Position numbers and translations under genes: made by a program
Source: Clostridia bacterium
GTDB taxonomy: Bacteria; Bacillota; Clostridia; Oscillospirales; RGIG577
Assembly: GCA_017513095.1 (NCBI GenBank)
Contig: JAFWDJ010000003.1
Span: 1-48,436 of the forward strand
DNA length: 48,436 nucleotides
Reading direction: 5' to 3'
The notes under the pieces: generated by a model
Told to the model about the DNA's origin: nothing
Seen by the model: the letters and a program-made list of their open reading frames with translations, nothing else
Database searches by the model: none
In this document: piece after piece, positions 1 to 7,739 of the stretch
Layout of the letters: each line of letters opens with the position of its first letter
Position numbering within the stretch: the first letter of the stretch is position 1

Positions 1-121
1 CCGTCTCGGCCCTTCGCTTCCGGCATTCATTTCTCCGAATGTGCTGAATTATCTGGTTGAGAATTACAACATTGCCCCGATCAGCACGCCGGAAGAAGAC
101 CTGAAGAAGATCTTAGGATAA
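1..121 (+). CDS. hcp: C-terminal end of hybrid-cluster protein (hydroxylamine reductase), 5' part outside window
   Basis: Only the last 39 codons are visible, in the frame starting at base 2 and ending at TAA 119-121. The peptide contains [13 protein letters not shown] and ends [11 protein letters not shown]. This closely resembles the C-terminus of the Hcp/Prismane family, whose members bind a hybrid iron-sulfur cluster and act on nitric oxide or hydroxylamine. Anaerobic Ni-CO dehydrogenases share a related C-terminal fold, so CooS is the main alternative. A strong hairpin terminator follows directly. It is the only plus-strand gene here that looks like ordinary chromosome to the left of the mobile-element remains. 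Confidence 0.6.
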   Translation, partial: RLGPSLPAFISPNVLNYLVENYNIAPISTPEEDLKKILG

Positions 122-143
122 AAACCCACTATAAACGCAGCAG

Positions 144-180
144 CGCCTCTGAACCACATCGGTTCGGAGGCGTTTTCTCT
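144..180 (+). terminator. Rho-independent terminator after the hcp-like gene
   Basis: A 12-bp stem with one mismatch (144-155 paired with 161-172, loop ACATC) is followed by TTTTCTCTT. It lies 22 bases after the stop codon. Confidence 0.85.
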
Positions 181-250
181 TGTTCTGTATGTTTCAGCTA
201 TGAAGAAGGCTCGAACGAGCCCTCCGAGCCCCAAAAACGAGCCCTCGCCA

Positions 251-886
251 TTATGCCGCCACTACCCGTATCAAAGACGTAGTGCAGCTTTCGCACACGA
301 TCTCGTCCGCCTTGGGCTCCATCAGGTCCACCATCATGCGGATGATGTGGCGGGGCGTGCGGAACTGGCCGTTGACGCCCGCTGTGGCGATCTTGGAGAG
401 CAGATACTCGTACACGTCGCCCCGGGTGTCGGCGGCCTTGAGCTGGGCCATCTGCTCATAGATACCGTCCATTGCTGTGACGATCTTGTCCAGCATCAGA
501 GGAGTGGGGATCTTGAAAATGGCATCGCCCATATATTTGGAATAGGCGCTTTCCTTGTCACCGTGGAGCTCCTTGATGAACGGGAAGACCCATTCCTGCA
601 CGGTGCTGTACATCTTCCCTGCGGGGAAGTCGTGGAATACGCTCCATTTCAGCTGGCTGCCGTCGATGGTGCGGTCACCAATCTGCACTTCTTTGGCAAA
701 TACACTCTCATAAGGCAGGCCGAGCATGGCTGCTTCCTTGGCTCTGATATTGTCGGAATCATCCAGGTCATGGATGAACATCAGATAAGTCATCTGCTCT
801 ACAACATCAAGCGGATTCGTGATACCACCTGTCCAGAAGATTTCCCAAAGGCTGTCGATTTTGCTTTTCATTTCGCCTGTTACCAT
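251..886 (-). pseudogene. hsdM: Truncated type I restriction-modification methylase (HsdM) N-terminal fragment
   Basis: The 211-residue product matches the N-terminal helical domain and linker of type I DNA methyltransferases, including the segment FRTPRHIIRMMVDLMEPK that normally precedes the AdoMet-binding motif. Family members run to roughly 500 residues and continue with a DPxxGTxGF-type motif. Here the frame instead reads CESCTTSLIRVVAA and stops, so the AdoMet site and the NPPF-type catalytic motif are absent and it should not methylate DNA. A good Shine-Dalgarno (GAAGGAGTG) precedes the ATG, and the start lies 4 bases after the Fic stop codon, so it was or is co-transcribed with fic. 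No hsdS or hsdR is visible. The break at about 295 looks like a recombination junction. Confidence 0.8.
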
Positions 887-890
887 GTTC

Positions 891-1949
891 TCACTCCTTC
901 TCCCAGTTCCATGTGTATGAGGTGTAGCGGCCTCCGCCGATCTTGATGATCTCGCCGTTGTCCATCAATTCTTTCAACGCCCGTTCTACGGTCTTCTGGC
1001 TGATATCCGGGCACTGCTTCATGATCTGCGTCTTTGTGATTTTCCCCGTTGTGCTGCGGATGATCTCCCGCACACGTTCCGGCTTTGAGAGCCCTCTTGT
1101 AATCAGGACGTCTACCTTGGAAACGAATTCCCGGTAGGCCGCGATGACGATACCAAGCATATACCGGACGAAGGGGAGGTAATCGTTTGTGCCTTCATGC
1201 CAGCCGGTCGAGCTATCCTGCAGAACCTCGTAATAGGTGGTCTTGCTGTCTGCGATCAGCTTTTCGATACTGATATACTTTCCGACGAAATACCCGGAAC
1301 GATACAACAGAAGAAGCGTCAGCAGGCGGCTCATGCGGCCGTTCCCATCGTTGAAGGGATGAATGCAAAGGAAGTCCAGAATGAACATCGGCATCAGCAG
1401 AAGGGGATCCATTTCCGGATCCGTCAATGCCTCCTGGAATGCATTGCACAGGGAATCCATCGCCTCCGATGACTCCCAAGCCGGGACCGGCTGGAACCGT
1501 ACTCTTTTGCTCCCATCCGCAAGCTCTTCGGCAATGATATTATCGGAGTTCTTGAAGCTGCCCCCGATGGCCGAATTGCTGAATTTATAAAGATCCCGAT
1601 GCAGCTGCAAAATCATACCCGGCCTGATGGGAATAAAGTCATAGTTTTCGTGAATCGTGTTCAGCACATCACGATAACCGGCGATCTCGCGTTCACTCCG
1701 GCCCTTCGGGGTCGTCTTGTTCATCACGATCTTTTTCAGCCGGTCGTCGGTAGTGATAATGCCCTCGATGCGGTTGGATGCCTCCGTGCTTTGGATCTTT
1801 GCGATTTCCAGCAGCTCGGACAGGGCATCTTCCTGCGCTTCTATGAAAAGATTCTGCTGACCTTTCTGCTCATGGATCTGTGCGAGGTATGACACGATCT
1901 CAGGGGACAGCAGTTTCTGATATTCGGTTTTGTAATTCAATGTTCTCAT
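891..1949 (-). CDS. Fic-family adenylyltransferase with N-terminal inhibitory helix and C-terminal winged helix
   Basis: This 352-residue protein carries the complete Fic motif HPFNDGNGRMSR at residues 197-208, including the catalytic histidine and the phosphate-binding GNGR loop. Fic proteins transfer AMP from ATP to hydroxyl side chains of target proteins. Residues 58-63 (SNRIEG) match the (S/T)xxxE(G/N) inhibitory helix, placed N-terminal as in class II Fic proteins, so activity is expected to be self-restrained. Residues ~280-352 look like a winged-helix DNA-binding domain. It is the first gene of a two-gene unit with the hsdM fragment; Fic genes commonly sit inside type I restriction loci. 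The target protein cannot be read from sequence. A promoter and palindromic operator candidate lie upstream. Confidence 0.92.
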   Translation of the reverse strand: MRTLNYKTEYQKLLSPEIVSYLAQIHEQKGQQNLFIEAQEDALSELLEIAKIQSTEASNRIEGIITTDDRLKKIVMNKTTPKGRSEREIAGYRDVLNTIHENYDFIPIRPGMILQLHRDLYKFSNSAIGGSFKNSDNIIAEELADGSKRVRFQPVPAWESSEAMDSLCNAFQEALTDPEMDPLLLMPMFILDFLCIHPFNDGNGRMSRLLTLLLLYRSGYFVGKYISIEKLIADSKTTYYEVLQDSSTGWHEGTNDYLPFVRYMLGIVIAAYREFVSKVDVLITRGLSKPERVREIIRSTTGKITKTQIMKQCPDISQKTVERALKELMDNGEIIKIGGGRYTSYTWNWEKE

Positions 1950-1976
1950 TCATTTTCCTCTTTTCAGAGTTTAACA

Positions 1977-1990
1977 TAGTCATTTGACTA
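1977..1990 (-). promoter_or_regulatory. Palindromic operator candidate for fic
   Basis: The perfect inverted repeat TAGTCA-TT-TGACTA lies 28-41 bases upstream of the fic ATG and just downstream of its -10 box, where a repressor would block transcription. The Fic protein has a C-terminal winged helix, so self-repression is possible; this is inference. Confidence 0.5.
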
Positions 1991-2007
1991 TAGTATGACA
2001 CAGTTGC

Positions 2008-2036
2008 ATCTTATCATATGAAACGTCAAAAGTCAA
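2008..2036 (-). promoter_or_regulatory. Promoter of fic-hsdM unit
   Basis: On the minus strand TTGACT (2036-2031) is followed by exactly 17 bases and TAAGAT (2013-2008), a good vegetative promoter about 60 bases upstream of the fic start. Confidence 0.65.
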
Positions 2037-2297
2037 GTCAATAAAGCCATATGTTTCAGAAATGACTATATTGATTTGCTCGATGACGATAATAGTCGCA
2101 CTTATATTTTGGGGAGACACATTCTCCCTTATGTACCTGCGCCGGTCGTTACTGAAGTTTCATTCCGGATAGGAAAGGACATTTCAGTATTGGTTATATC
2201 AGTATTATTAGGGTATGATTTTCATCCTTCATGAGGAATGAAATACAGACTTCAGGAGGTCTGGGAATCATTCTTCTTGAATCACGTTCCCACAGAC

Positions 2298-2306
2298 TTA
2301 TCCACA
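2298..2306 (+). other. DnaA box next to the repA fragment
   Basis: TTATCCACA is an exact match to the consensus DnaA-binding site. It lies 35 bases beyond the end of the truncated replication initiator gene, inside a 10-bp inverted repeat pair. A single box proves little, but the position fits a relic plasmid or conjugative-element origin. Confidence 0.4.
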
Positions 2307-2340
2307 CAGTCCCGGCGCAGTATACCCTAATTATGGGGAA

Positions 2341-2679
2341 TTAAAATGTCTTTACGTAGATTCTGTTCGGCTTTGTCAGCCCGATCCTCTCGCAGTCGAT
2401 CAGGCCGATCTCTTTCAGTTCCTTCAGGAGCTTCACTGATTTCTGCTTGCAGCAGCCCATCATGCTGATGATCTCTTCTGCGGTGTAGTAGATGAAAACC
2501 CGCACGAGATCATCATGCCGGTTGTTTCTCGTTGAGAGTCCCATCCGGTCCAGCATCATCGCATACAGGACTTTGCCTTCCATAGACAGATCGTGATATT
2601 CCGGATCTGTAATAAGAGCCCGGGGAACCATCAGAAATGAAAAGTTCTTAACGTCAGTGATGAATCCTTCTTCGTCCAT
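2341..2679 (-). pseudogene. Truncated plasmid/ICE replication initiator, RepA_N domain only
   Basis: The 112 residues cover a RepA_N domain: FLMVPRALITDPEYHDLS, then LYAMMLDRMGLS, VFIYYTAEEII and a KSVKLLKELKEIGLI recognition region, ending PNRIYVKTF. This family initiates replication of low-copy plasmids and integrative elements of Gram-positive bacteria. Full-length members are usually about 250-350 residues; this one stops at the end of the N-terminal winged-helix domain, so it is probably a fragment. A 40-codon small gene ends two bases upstream, suggesting one transcript. A short stand-alone RepA_N regulator is possible but less likely given the wreckage around it. Confidence 0.8.
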
Positions 2680-2681
2680 TC

Positions 2682-2804
2682 TTACACCTCGTCTTTCTTC
2701 ATCCCGCCCGGGATGGCTGTCATCATTCGTATTACATCCAGCACCTCATCATCGACCGCCTGACCCGCCTCGATCCGCTTCAGTTCCTCCAGGGTACTTG
2801 CCAT
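2682..2804 (-). CDS. Small protein of unknown function upstream of the repA fragment
   Basis: A 40-codon frame starts at ATG 2804 and ends TAA 2682-2684, two bases before the repA ATG. The product begins MASTLEELKRIEAG and is charged and helical by composition. The frame stays open upstream of the ATG with protein-like codons, so the start could be earlier or this may be the tail of a broken gene. The Shine-Dalgarno is weak (AGGGATC). No family is recognised. The tight spacing argues that it belonged to the same mobile-element operon. Confidence 0.35.
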   Translation of the reverse strand: MASTLEELKRIEAGQAVDDEVLDVIRMMTAIPGGMKKDEV

Positions 2805-2812
2805 CTGATCCC

Positions 2813-3050
2813 TCAGAGCCTTATACACTCTCGAAGAGCCGATGACCGTGACTTCTTCTCCAGCATTTCCTCCTGCATGGAAGGGAACAGGTGGGCATAA
2901 CGGTAAGTGATATCAATGCTCTCATGCCCAACGCGGTCCGCTATCGCCACCGCCGAGAATCCCATGTGTATCAGCAGACTGACATGGCTGTGCCGGAGAT
3001 CATGGATACGGATCCGTTTCACACCGGCTGCCGCAGCGCCCCGATCTCTT
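2813..3050 (-). pseudogene. C-terminal fragment of a tyrosine recombinase (integrase)
   Basis: The minus strand encodes RIRIHDLRHSHVSLLIHMGF, then ADRVGHESIDITYRYAHLFP and a short tail ending at the TGA 2813-2815. These are the catalytic HxLRH box, the GH box and the tyrosine nucleophile region of phage/ICE-type tyrosine recombinases. Everything N-terminal to about residue GVKRIRI is missing, including the first catalytic arginine. The frame runs on into the antisense of an unrelated regulator, so the apparent longer reading frame is an artefact of a recombination joint at about 3050. The fragment cannot be an active integrase. Confidence 0.85.
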
Positions 3051-3058
3051 CGACCAGA

Positions 3059-3388
3059 AAATCCGGCAGCAGGACGCCTAAAGAGGACGTAATTCAGGAA
3101 ATGGCAAAGGTGCTTAAGGTCAAGCCCAAGGCTATCGCCGATCCCGACTACAACACTTACATAGGGCTCATGTACATGTTCTTCGACCTGGAAGTAACGT
3201 ACGGGATCCATGTGGACGAGATCGATGGGGAGCTCTGTCTCCGCCTGGATCGTTCCCGCAAGGACTGTACCGAGCTCTTCGATATGCTGCTGAAATGGAA
3301 CGAGGCCAGAAAGAACGGTCAGACCGATTTCGAATCTTCTGCTGCTTATGAAGAGTGGAAGCTCCATTACCCGCCCTACGGCCGTTAA
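3059..3388 (+). pseudogene. C-terminal fragment of an XRE-family regulator
   Basis: From about 3070 the plus strand reads RTPKEDVIQEMAKVLKVKP, then IGLMYMFFDLEVTYGI and EIDGELCLRLD, ending YEEWKLHYPPYGR. This resembles the last helix of a Cro/C1-type HTH domain followed by the C-terminal region found in many clostridial mobile-element regulators. The DNA-recognition helices are absent because the frame joins integrase antisense at about 3050. It faces head-on into the integrase fragment, so the joint is a deletion or inversion. A strong terminator follows at 3408. Confidence 0.65.
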
Positions 3389-3407
3389 CTGCGGATAAAC
3401 AAAAAGA

Positions 3408-3450
3408 AAAAGGCTATCTGAATCCACCTTGGATCAGATAGCCTTTTGTT
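3408..3450 (+). terminator. Terminator after XRE fragment, near guaA 3' end
   Basis: A perfect 14-bp stem (3408-3421 with 3434-3447) with a 12-base loop and flanking A and T runs. It can act in both directions and may also stop guaA transcripts. Confidence 0.85.
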
Positions 3451-3540
3451 CTTGAGAATAATCAGATTTAGATTGCTGTTGTCATTTTGTTGTCACAGGC
3501 TAAACAAATATGCTTGCAGCCCGCATAAATACAGGGTTTC

Positions 3541-3580
3541 AGAGATCGTTGATTCTCACTCCCACTCCACGGTTCCGGGA
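3541..3580. other. Candidate attachment site at the 3' end of guaA
   Basis: The last codons and stop of guaA (minus strand GTGGAGTGGGAGTGA) directly abut the mobile-element remains. The guaA 3' end is a known hotspot for integrative elements, which reconstitute the stop codon on entry. No second copy of this core is visible to the left within the window, so the partner end is either lost or outside. The call rests on position. Confidence 0.45.
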
Positions 3581-5112
3581 GGCTTTGACGTAATGTCGTA
3601 CACGACTCTGTTCACGTGCTCGACCTCGTTCGTTATGCGGTTCGAGATGCGCGCGAGAACGTCGTAGGGGATGCGCGCCCAGTCGGCCGTCATGAAGTCG
3701 TCTGTCGTTACGGCCCGAATCGCGATAAGGTGGTCGTACGTTCTGTGGTCGCCCATGACGCCGACGGTCTTAACGTCGGGCAGCACGGCGAAGAACTGCC
3801 TGAGTTCGCTTTCGATGCCGCTCTTTCTTATCTCGTCGCGAAATACGGCGTCGGCCTCCTGAAGCACCTTTATCTTATCCTCCGTTATCTCGCCTATGAT
3901 GCGCACGCCGAGTCCCGGGCCGGGGAACGGCTGACGCCATACGAGCTCGCGCGGGATTCCGAGCCTTTCGCCAACGGCGCGCACCTCATCCTTAAAGAGG
4001 TCGCCCAGCGGCTCTATCGTGCCGTCGAATTTAATATCGGCGGGCTTTTCCACCATATTGTGATGCGTCTTTATAGTCGCGGTGCTGCCCTTTCCGGCCT
4101 CGTTGCCCTTGCCGCTCTCGATGCGGTCGGGGTATATCGTGCCCTGCGCGAAAAATCCGCCGTCGGCCTCCTCGCGCACCTTGTCCCAGAACACCTTGTA
4201 AAACTCGCGGCCTATTATCTTTCGCTTCTCCTCGGGGTCGGTCACGCCCTTTAGCTTCTCCAAAAACTGCTTTTGGCAGTTCACGCGCACGAATTTCATG
4301 TCGAACAGCTTCGTGAACGTTTTTTCAACGAAGTCGCCCTCGTCTTTCCGCATGAGGCCCTGATCGACGAATACGCACGTAAGCTGGCTGCCCACCGCGC
4401 GGCTCAAAAGTCCCGCCGCAACCGACGAATCGACGCCGCCCGAAAGGCCCAAAACGACCTTGCGGTCGCCTATCTGCTCGCGAAGCCGCGCTACGGTCGA
4501 CTCTATAAAGTCGTCCATCACCCAGTCGCCGCTGCATTCGCATACGTTGTAGAGGAAGTTTCGAAGTATCTCCTTTCCGTATTCGCTGTGCGTCACCTCG
4601 GGATGGAACTGCACGGAATAAAGCTTCTTTTCGGCGTTCTCGAACGCCGCCGTGGGGCAGTCCGCCGAATGTGCCGAAGCCTCAAAGCCCTCGGGCAGGC
4701 GGCTTACGTAATCGGTATGGCTCATCCATACGATGCTGTGCTGCGGAATATCCCGAAACAAGAGGCTTTCGCGATTGTCGATAGTCACGTCTATCTTTCC
4801 GTACTCGCTCTTTTCGCAGGCGGACGCCGCGCCGCCAAGCGTATACGCCATAAGCTGACAGCCGTAGCAGATGCCTAAGATCGGCACGCCAAGCTCAAAT
4901 ATCTCCTTCGAGATATGGGGCGAGGCGGGGTCGTAAACGCTGTTGGGGCCGCCCGTGAATATTATGCCCTTCGGAGAAAGCGCGCGTATCTCCTCAATGG
5001 GGGTCTTGTAGCTCTTTATCTCGCAGTAAACGCTGTTTTCCCTCACGCGGCGCGCAATAAGCTGATTGTACTGTCCGCCGAAATCGAGAACTATCACAAG
5101 CTCATGCTTCAT
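3556..5112 (-). CDS. guaA: GMP synthase (glutamine-hydrolysing)
   Basis: The 518-residue enzyme converts XMP to GMP using ATP and glutamine-derived ammonia. The class I amidotransferase domain has the nucleophile in GICYGCQLM (Cys82) and QFHPEVTHS; the ATP-pyrophosphatase domain has [12 protein letters not shown]; the C-terminal dimerisation domain ends PPGTVEWE. Length is normal. It is the third gene after hisH and hisF with a 21-base gap and a purine-rich ribosome site (AAGGGAGAG), so all three probably share the promoter at 6545-6573. Its 3' end abuts a decayed mobile element. guaB lies 24 kb away. Confidence 0.98.
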   Translation of the reverse strand: MKHELVIVLDFGGQYNQLIARRVRENSVYCEIKSYKTPIEEIRALSPKGIIFTGGPNSVYDPASPHISKEIFELGVPILGICYGCQLMAYTLGGAASACEKSEYGKIDVTIDNRESLLFRDIPQHSIVWMSHTDYVSRLPEGFEASAHSADCPTAAFENAEKKLYSVQFHPEVTHSEYGKEILRNFLYNVCECSGDWVMDDFIESTVARLREQIGDRKVVLGLSGGVDSSVAAGLLSRAVGSQLTCVFVDQGLMRKDEGDFVEKTFTKLFDMKFVRVNCQKQFLEKLKGVTDPEEKRKIIGREFYKVFWDKVREEADGGFFAQGTIYPDRIESGKGNEAGKGSTATIKTHHNMVEKPADIKFDGTIEPLGDLFKDEVRAVGERLGIPRELVWRQPFPGPGLGVRIIGEITEDKIKVLQEADAVFRDEIRKSGIESELRQFFAVLPDVKTVGVMGDHRTYDHLIAIRAVTTDDFMTADWARIPYDVLARISNRITNEVEHVNRVVYDITSKPPGTVEWE

Positions 5113-5133
5113 ATTTTTTCTCTCCCTTTCTCT

Positions 5134-5892
5134 TTAAATCCTTACGGGCACGCCCGCATCCTTCAAATAGCGTTTTAAGTCCATAATTTCCATCTCTTTA
5201 TAGTGAAAGAGCGATGCGGCAAGCGCCGCGTCGGCCTTTGCATCCGTCAGAGCCTCTTTAAAATGCTCCATCGTACCCGCGCCGCCCGAGGCGATGACGG
5301 GTATGCTCACCGCGTCGGCTATCGCGCGCGTAAGCTCAATGTCGTAGCCCGCCTTCGTGCCGTCGCAGTCCATGCTCGTGAGCAGTATCTCGCCCGCGCC
5401 GAGCTCGCACGCGCGCTTCGCCCACTTTACGGCGTCTATGCCCGTATTCGTGCGCCCGCCGTGGACGTAAACGTCCCAGCCGCCCGCGTCGCGCCGTTTC
5501 GCATCTATCGCAACGACGACGCACTGACTGCCGAAAATGCGCGCCGCGTCCGTTATGAGCCGGGGATTCTTCACGGCGGTGGAGTTTATCGAAATTTTAT
5601 CGGCGCCCTCTCTTAAAATGTCCCGAAAATCCTCGACCGTGCGTATGCCGCCGCCCACGGTGAACGGTATGAACACCGTTTCGGCCACGCGGCGCACCAT
5701 GTCGAGCACGATGGAGCGGTTGTCGCTCGACGCCGTAATATCGAGGAAGACAAGCTCGTCCGCGCCCGCCTTGTCGTAGGCCGCGCCGATGAGCACGGGG
5801 TCGCCCGCATCGGTGAGATTAACGAAATTCACGCCCTTGACGACGCGTCCCGCGTGTACGTCAAGGCACGGGATAATACGCTTCGCGTGCAT
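5134..5892 (-). CDS. hisF: Imidazole glycerol phosphate synthase cyclase subunit
   Basis: HisF closes the imidazole ring, using ammonia from HisH to turn PRFAR into imidazole-glycerol phosphate and AICAR. The product is a (beta/alpha)8 barrel of 252 residues starting [12 protein letters not shown]. The catalytic aspartates are in [13 protein letters not shown] and VAIDAKRRD, with phosphate-binding glycines in TVGGGIRT and IASGGAG. A longer in-frame start exists but lies inside hisH without its own ribosome site; ATG 5892 begins one base after the hisH stop, preceded by AGGGGGAA in the hisH end, indicating translational coupling. No other his genes are in the window. Confidence 0.96.
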   Translation of the reverse strand: MHAKRIIPCLDVHAGRVVKGVNFVNLTDAGDPVLIGAAYDKAGADELVFLDITASSDNRSIVLDMVRRVAETVFIPFTVGGGIRTVEDFRDILREGADKISINSTAVKNPRLITDAARIFGSQCVVVAIDAKRRDAGGWDVYVHGGRTNTGIDAVKWAKRACELGAGEILLTSMDCDGTKAGYDIELTRAIADAVSIPVIASGGAGTMEHFKEALTDAKADAALAASLFHYKEMEIMDLKRYLKDAGVPVRI

Positions 5893-5893
5893 C

Positions 5894-6511
5894 TTAAAAT
5901 TCCCCCTTTTTAAGTCCGGCAAAGTTCTTAAGCATCATAAGTCCCACGTCGGAGCTCTTCTCCGGGTGAAACTGCACCGCAAAGACGTTTTTTCGCCATG
6001 CGCCCACCTTCAGCGTATCGGTATACTGGGTGCGCGCGCATACGACGGCGTCGTCCGCATCGGGATAGTACGAATGGACGAAATATACGTAGGGCTCGCC
6101 CGAAAGTCCCGAAAAAAGCGGGCATTCGCTGTTTATTTCGATGGAATTCCAGCCCATGTGCGGGATTTTATAGCCCTCCTTCGGCGGAATTTTTACGACC
6201 TTGCCTCGAAAGACGCAAAGCCCCTTCTCGCCGGGCGACTCCTCGCTCTCCTCAAAAAGAAGCTGAAGCCCGAGGCATATCCCGAGGAAAGGCGTTCCCG
6301 CCTCTATCGCCTTATGTATCACGGGCACAAGGCCCGCCCCGTTTAATTTGTGCATGGCCTCTCCGAACGAGCCCACGCCCGGCAGCACCACGTGCGAGGC
6401 CGAAAGTATCGTCCCGGGATCGCTCGTAATTACCGACTCATGGCCCAAATATGAAAATGCCTTCTGTACGCTCTTTAAATTACCGGCGCCGTAATCTATT
6501 ATCGCTATCAT
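5894..6511 (-). CDS. hisH: Imidazole glycerol phosphate synthase glutamine amidotransferase subunit
   Basis: HisH releases ammonia from glutamine for HisF. It is a class I amidotransferase with [10 protein letters not shown], the nucleophile elbow [10 protein letters not shown], and the His/Glu pair in VQFHPEKSS. The ATG at 6511 ([11 protein letters not shown]) is preferred over one five codons upstream because GGAG lies seven bases before it, inside the longer candidate. It is first in the hisH-hisF-guaA unit and has a clear promoter. Presence of only hisHF, away from a full his operon, is slightly unusual. Confidence 0.96.
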   Translation of the reverse strand: MIAIIDYGAGNLKSVQKAFSYLGHESVITSDPGTILSASHVVLPGVGSFGEAMHKLNGAGLVPVIHKAIEAGTPFLGICLGLQLLFEESEESPGEKGLCVFRGKVVKIPPKEGYKIPHMGWNSIEINSECPLFSGLSGEPYVYFVHSYYPDADDAVVCARTQYTDTLKVGAWRKNVFAVQFHPEKSSDVGLMMLKNFAGLKKGEF

Positions 6512-6544
6512 ATGCTCTCCATTCAAATAAAAATTTTATATTAT

Positions 6545-6573
6545 ATTGTATCACAAATCGGCGGATTTTGCAA
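6545..6573 (-). promoter_or_regulatory. Promoter of hisH-hisF-guaA
   Basis: Minus-strand TTGCAA (6573-6568), 17 bases, TACAAT (6550-6545). The -35 hexamer is a palindrome, so it can also serve the divergent gene at 6626, where GATAAT (6593-6598) lies 19 bases away on the plus strand. Confidence 0.75.
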
Positions 6574-6625
6574 AATTCTCTTTTTGTGATAAGATAATAT
6601 TATGTTTGGAGGGAAAAAGCCGAAA

Positions 6626-7657
6626 ATGTCACAGGAAAACAACAAAAAGCATCTTTTATATCCGGATATACTGCGCGTCATCGCCATTCTCGCCGTGATA
6701 ATGCTCCACTGCGTGTCCGACCTCTTCGTCGAGCCCGCACTGTACGGCACACCGGCGTGGCACGCGGTCAATGTATTAAATACGCTCGCGCGTATGGGCG
6801 TGCCGCTCTTTTTCATGATAAGCGGATATCTTATCATCTCCGATGAGCGGCAAATGACGCTCGGGGCGTTCTTTTCGCGCCGCATAACGAAGATAGTGAT
6901 ACCGTTTCTCATCTGGAACGTCGTGTACTACCTATACTACGCGTACGAGGCGCAGTCCTGCGCGAGCGCGGTCGACTTTTTGTACGGCCTTGCCGCGATG
7001 GGCGTGTCGTATCACTTCTGGTTCGTGTATACGCTCATATTCATTTATCTGCTCGCGCCGATAATAAAGCCGTTTTTAGTGCGCGCGACCGACAGGCAGC
7101 TTATATACGCGCTTCTTGTCATAATGTTCCCCACGACCTTCTGCCCGCTCATAAATAAGTTCTCGGGCCTGTGGCTCTTTCGTTTTGACGCCGTAATCCT
7201 CGGATACGCGGGCTTTTTCGTGCTCGGCTATCTTCTGGGGCGCGCCCGTCTTACGCCGAAGATCCGCGCCGCGATATACGCGGGCGGCGTCGGCGGCGCC
7301 GTACTTGGGATTTGGGGCACGTACGCCTATTCCTCGACGCAGCTTATCGACACAACGTTCAACATCGGCTGTTCGCTTTCGGCGTATCTTATCGCCGCCG
7401 CAGTCTTTACGGCCGTAAGAACGCTGTCCGAAAAATCGTCGTCTCCGCGCACGGCGCGCGTGTTTTATACGCTCGGCTCGCTTACATACGGCGTGTATCT
7501 TATACACGTGCTCGTCATGCGCCTTATTTTCGCAAATTACACTTCGGAGCACGTAGGTGTCACGGTCGCGCTGGAGTTTTTAGCCACGGCCGCGGCAAGC
7601 TTTGCCGCCGCGTTTCTTATAAGCCGCGTAAAGATACTCAAAAAAATACTTATATAA
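6626..7657 (+). CDS. Acyltransferase 3 family membrane protein
   Basis: The product (343 residues from ATG 6626) is a multi-pass membrane protein of the acyltransferase-3/OafA type, which usually O-acetylates surface polysaccharide or peptidoglycan. The signature segment is near the N-terminus: YPDILRVIAILAVIMLH, with the conserved Arg and His about ten residues apart, followed by GVPLFFMISGYLI. About ten hydrophobic stretches follow, and there is no C-terminal SGNH domain, so it is the short integral-membrane form. An upstream in-frame ATG (6602) has no ribosome site; GGAGGG at 6608-6613 lies 12 bases before the chosen start. The sugar substrate is unknown. It stands alone, divergent from hisH. 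Confidence 0.85.
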   Translation: MSQENNKKHLLYPDILRVIAILAVIMLHCVSDLFVEPALYGTPAWHAVNVLNTLARMGVPLFFMISGYLIISDERQMTLGAFFSRRITKIVIPFLIWNVVYYLYYAYEAQSCASAVDFLYGLAAMGVSYHFWFVYTLIFIYLLAPIIKPFLVRATDRQLIYALLVIMFPTTFCPLINKFSGLWLFRFDAVILGYAGFFVLGYLLGRARLTPKIRAAIYAGGVGGAVLGIWGTYAYSSTQLIDTTFNIGCSLSAYLIAAAVFTAVRTLSEKSSSPRTARVFYTLGSLTYGVYLIHVLVMRLIFANYTSEHVGVTVALEFLATAAASFAAAFLISRVKILKKILI

Positions 7658-7666
7658 TGAGATTTC

Positions 7667-7695
7667 TTGCCAATACGCGCTCGTTTTGATATAAT
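7667..7695 (+). promoter_or_regulatory. Promoter of the copper-amine-oxidase-N gene
   Basis: TTGCCA (7667-7672), 17 bases, perfect TATAAT (7690-7695), then AGGAGG shortly before ATG 7740. Confidence 0.8.
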
Positions 7696-7739
7696 ACTTT
7701 TAAGGATTTATAAAACAAAACAAAGGAGGACACGATACC

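Larger units (their letters stand above)
1950..2340. other. Gene-free stretch between fic and the repA fragment
   Basis: No convincing reading frame is present. It is A+T-rich relative to the chromosome. It holds the fic promoter (2008-2036), a TAGTCA-TT-TGACTA palindrome (1977-1990), a further ATGACTA half site near 2057, a 10-bp inverted repeat (2207-2216 with 2322-2331) and a consensus DnaA box (2298-2306). It looks like the control region of a former mobile element. Confidence 0.7.

Noticed and set aside
200-250. Palindrome GGCTCGAACGAGCC and CGAGCCC repeats as a regulatory site
   Set aside because: They lie beyond the broken hsdM end with no gene to control, and the short repeats could be chance in G+C-rich DNA.
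251-886. A functional type I methylase
   Set aside because: The AdoMet-binding and catalytic motifs are missing after residue ~195, and no hsdS or hsdR is present.
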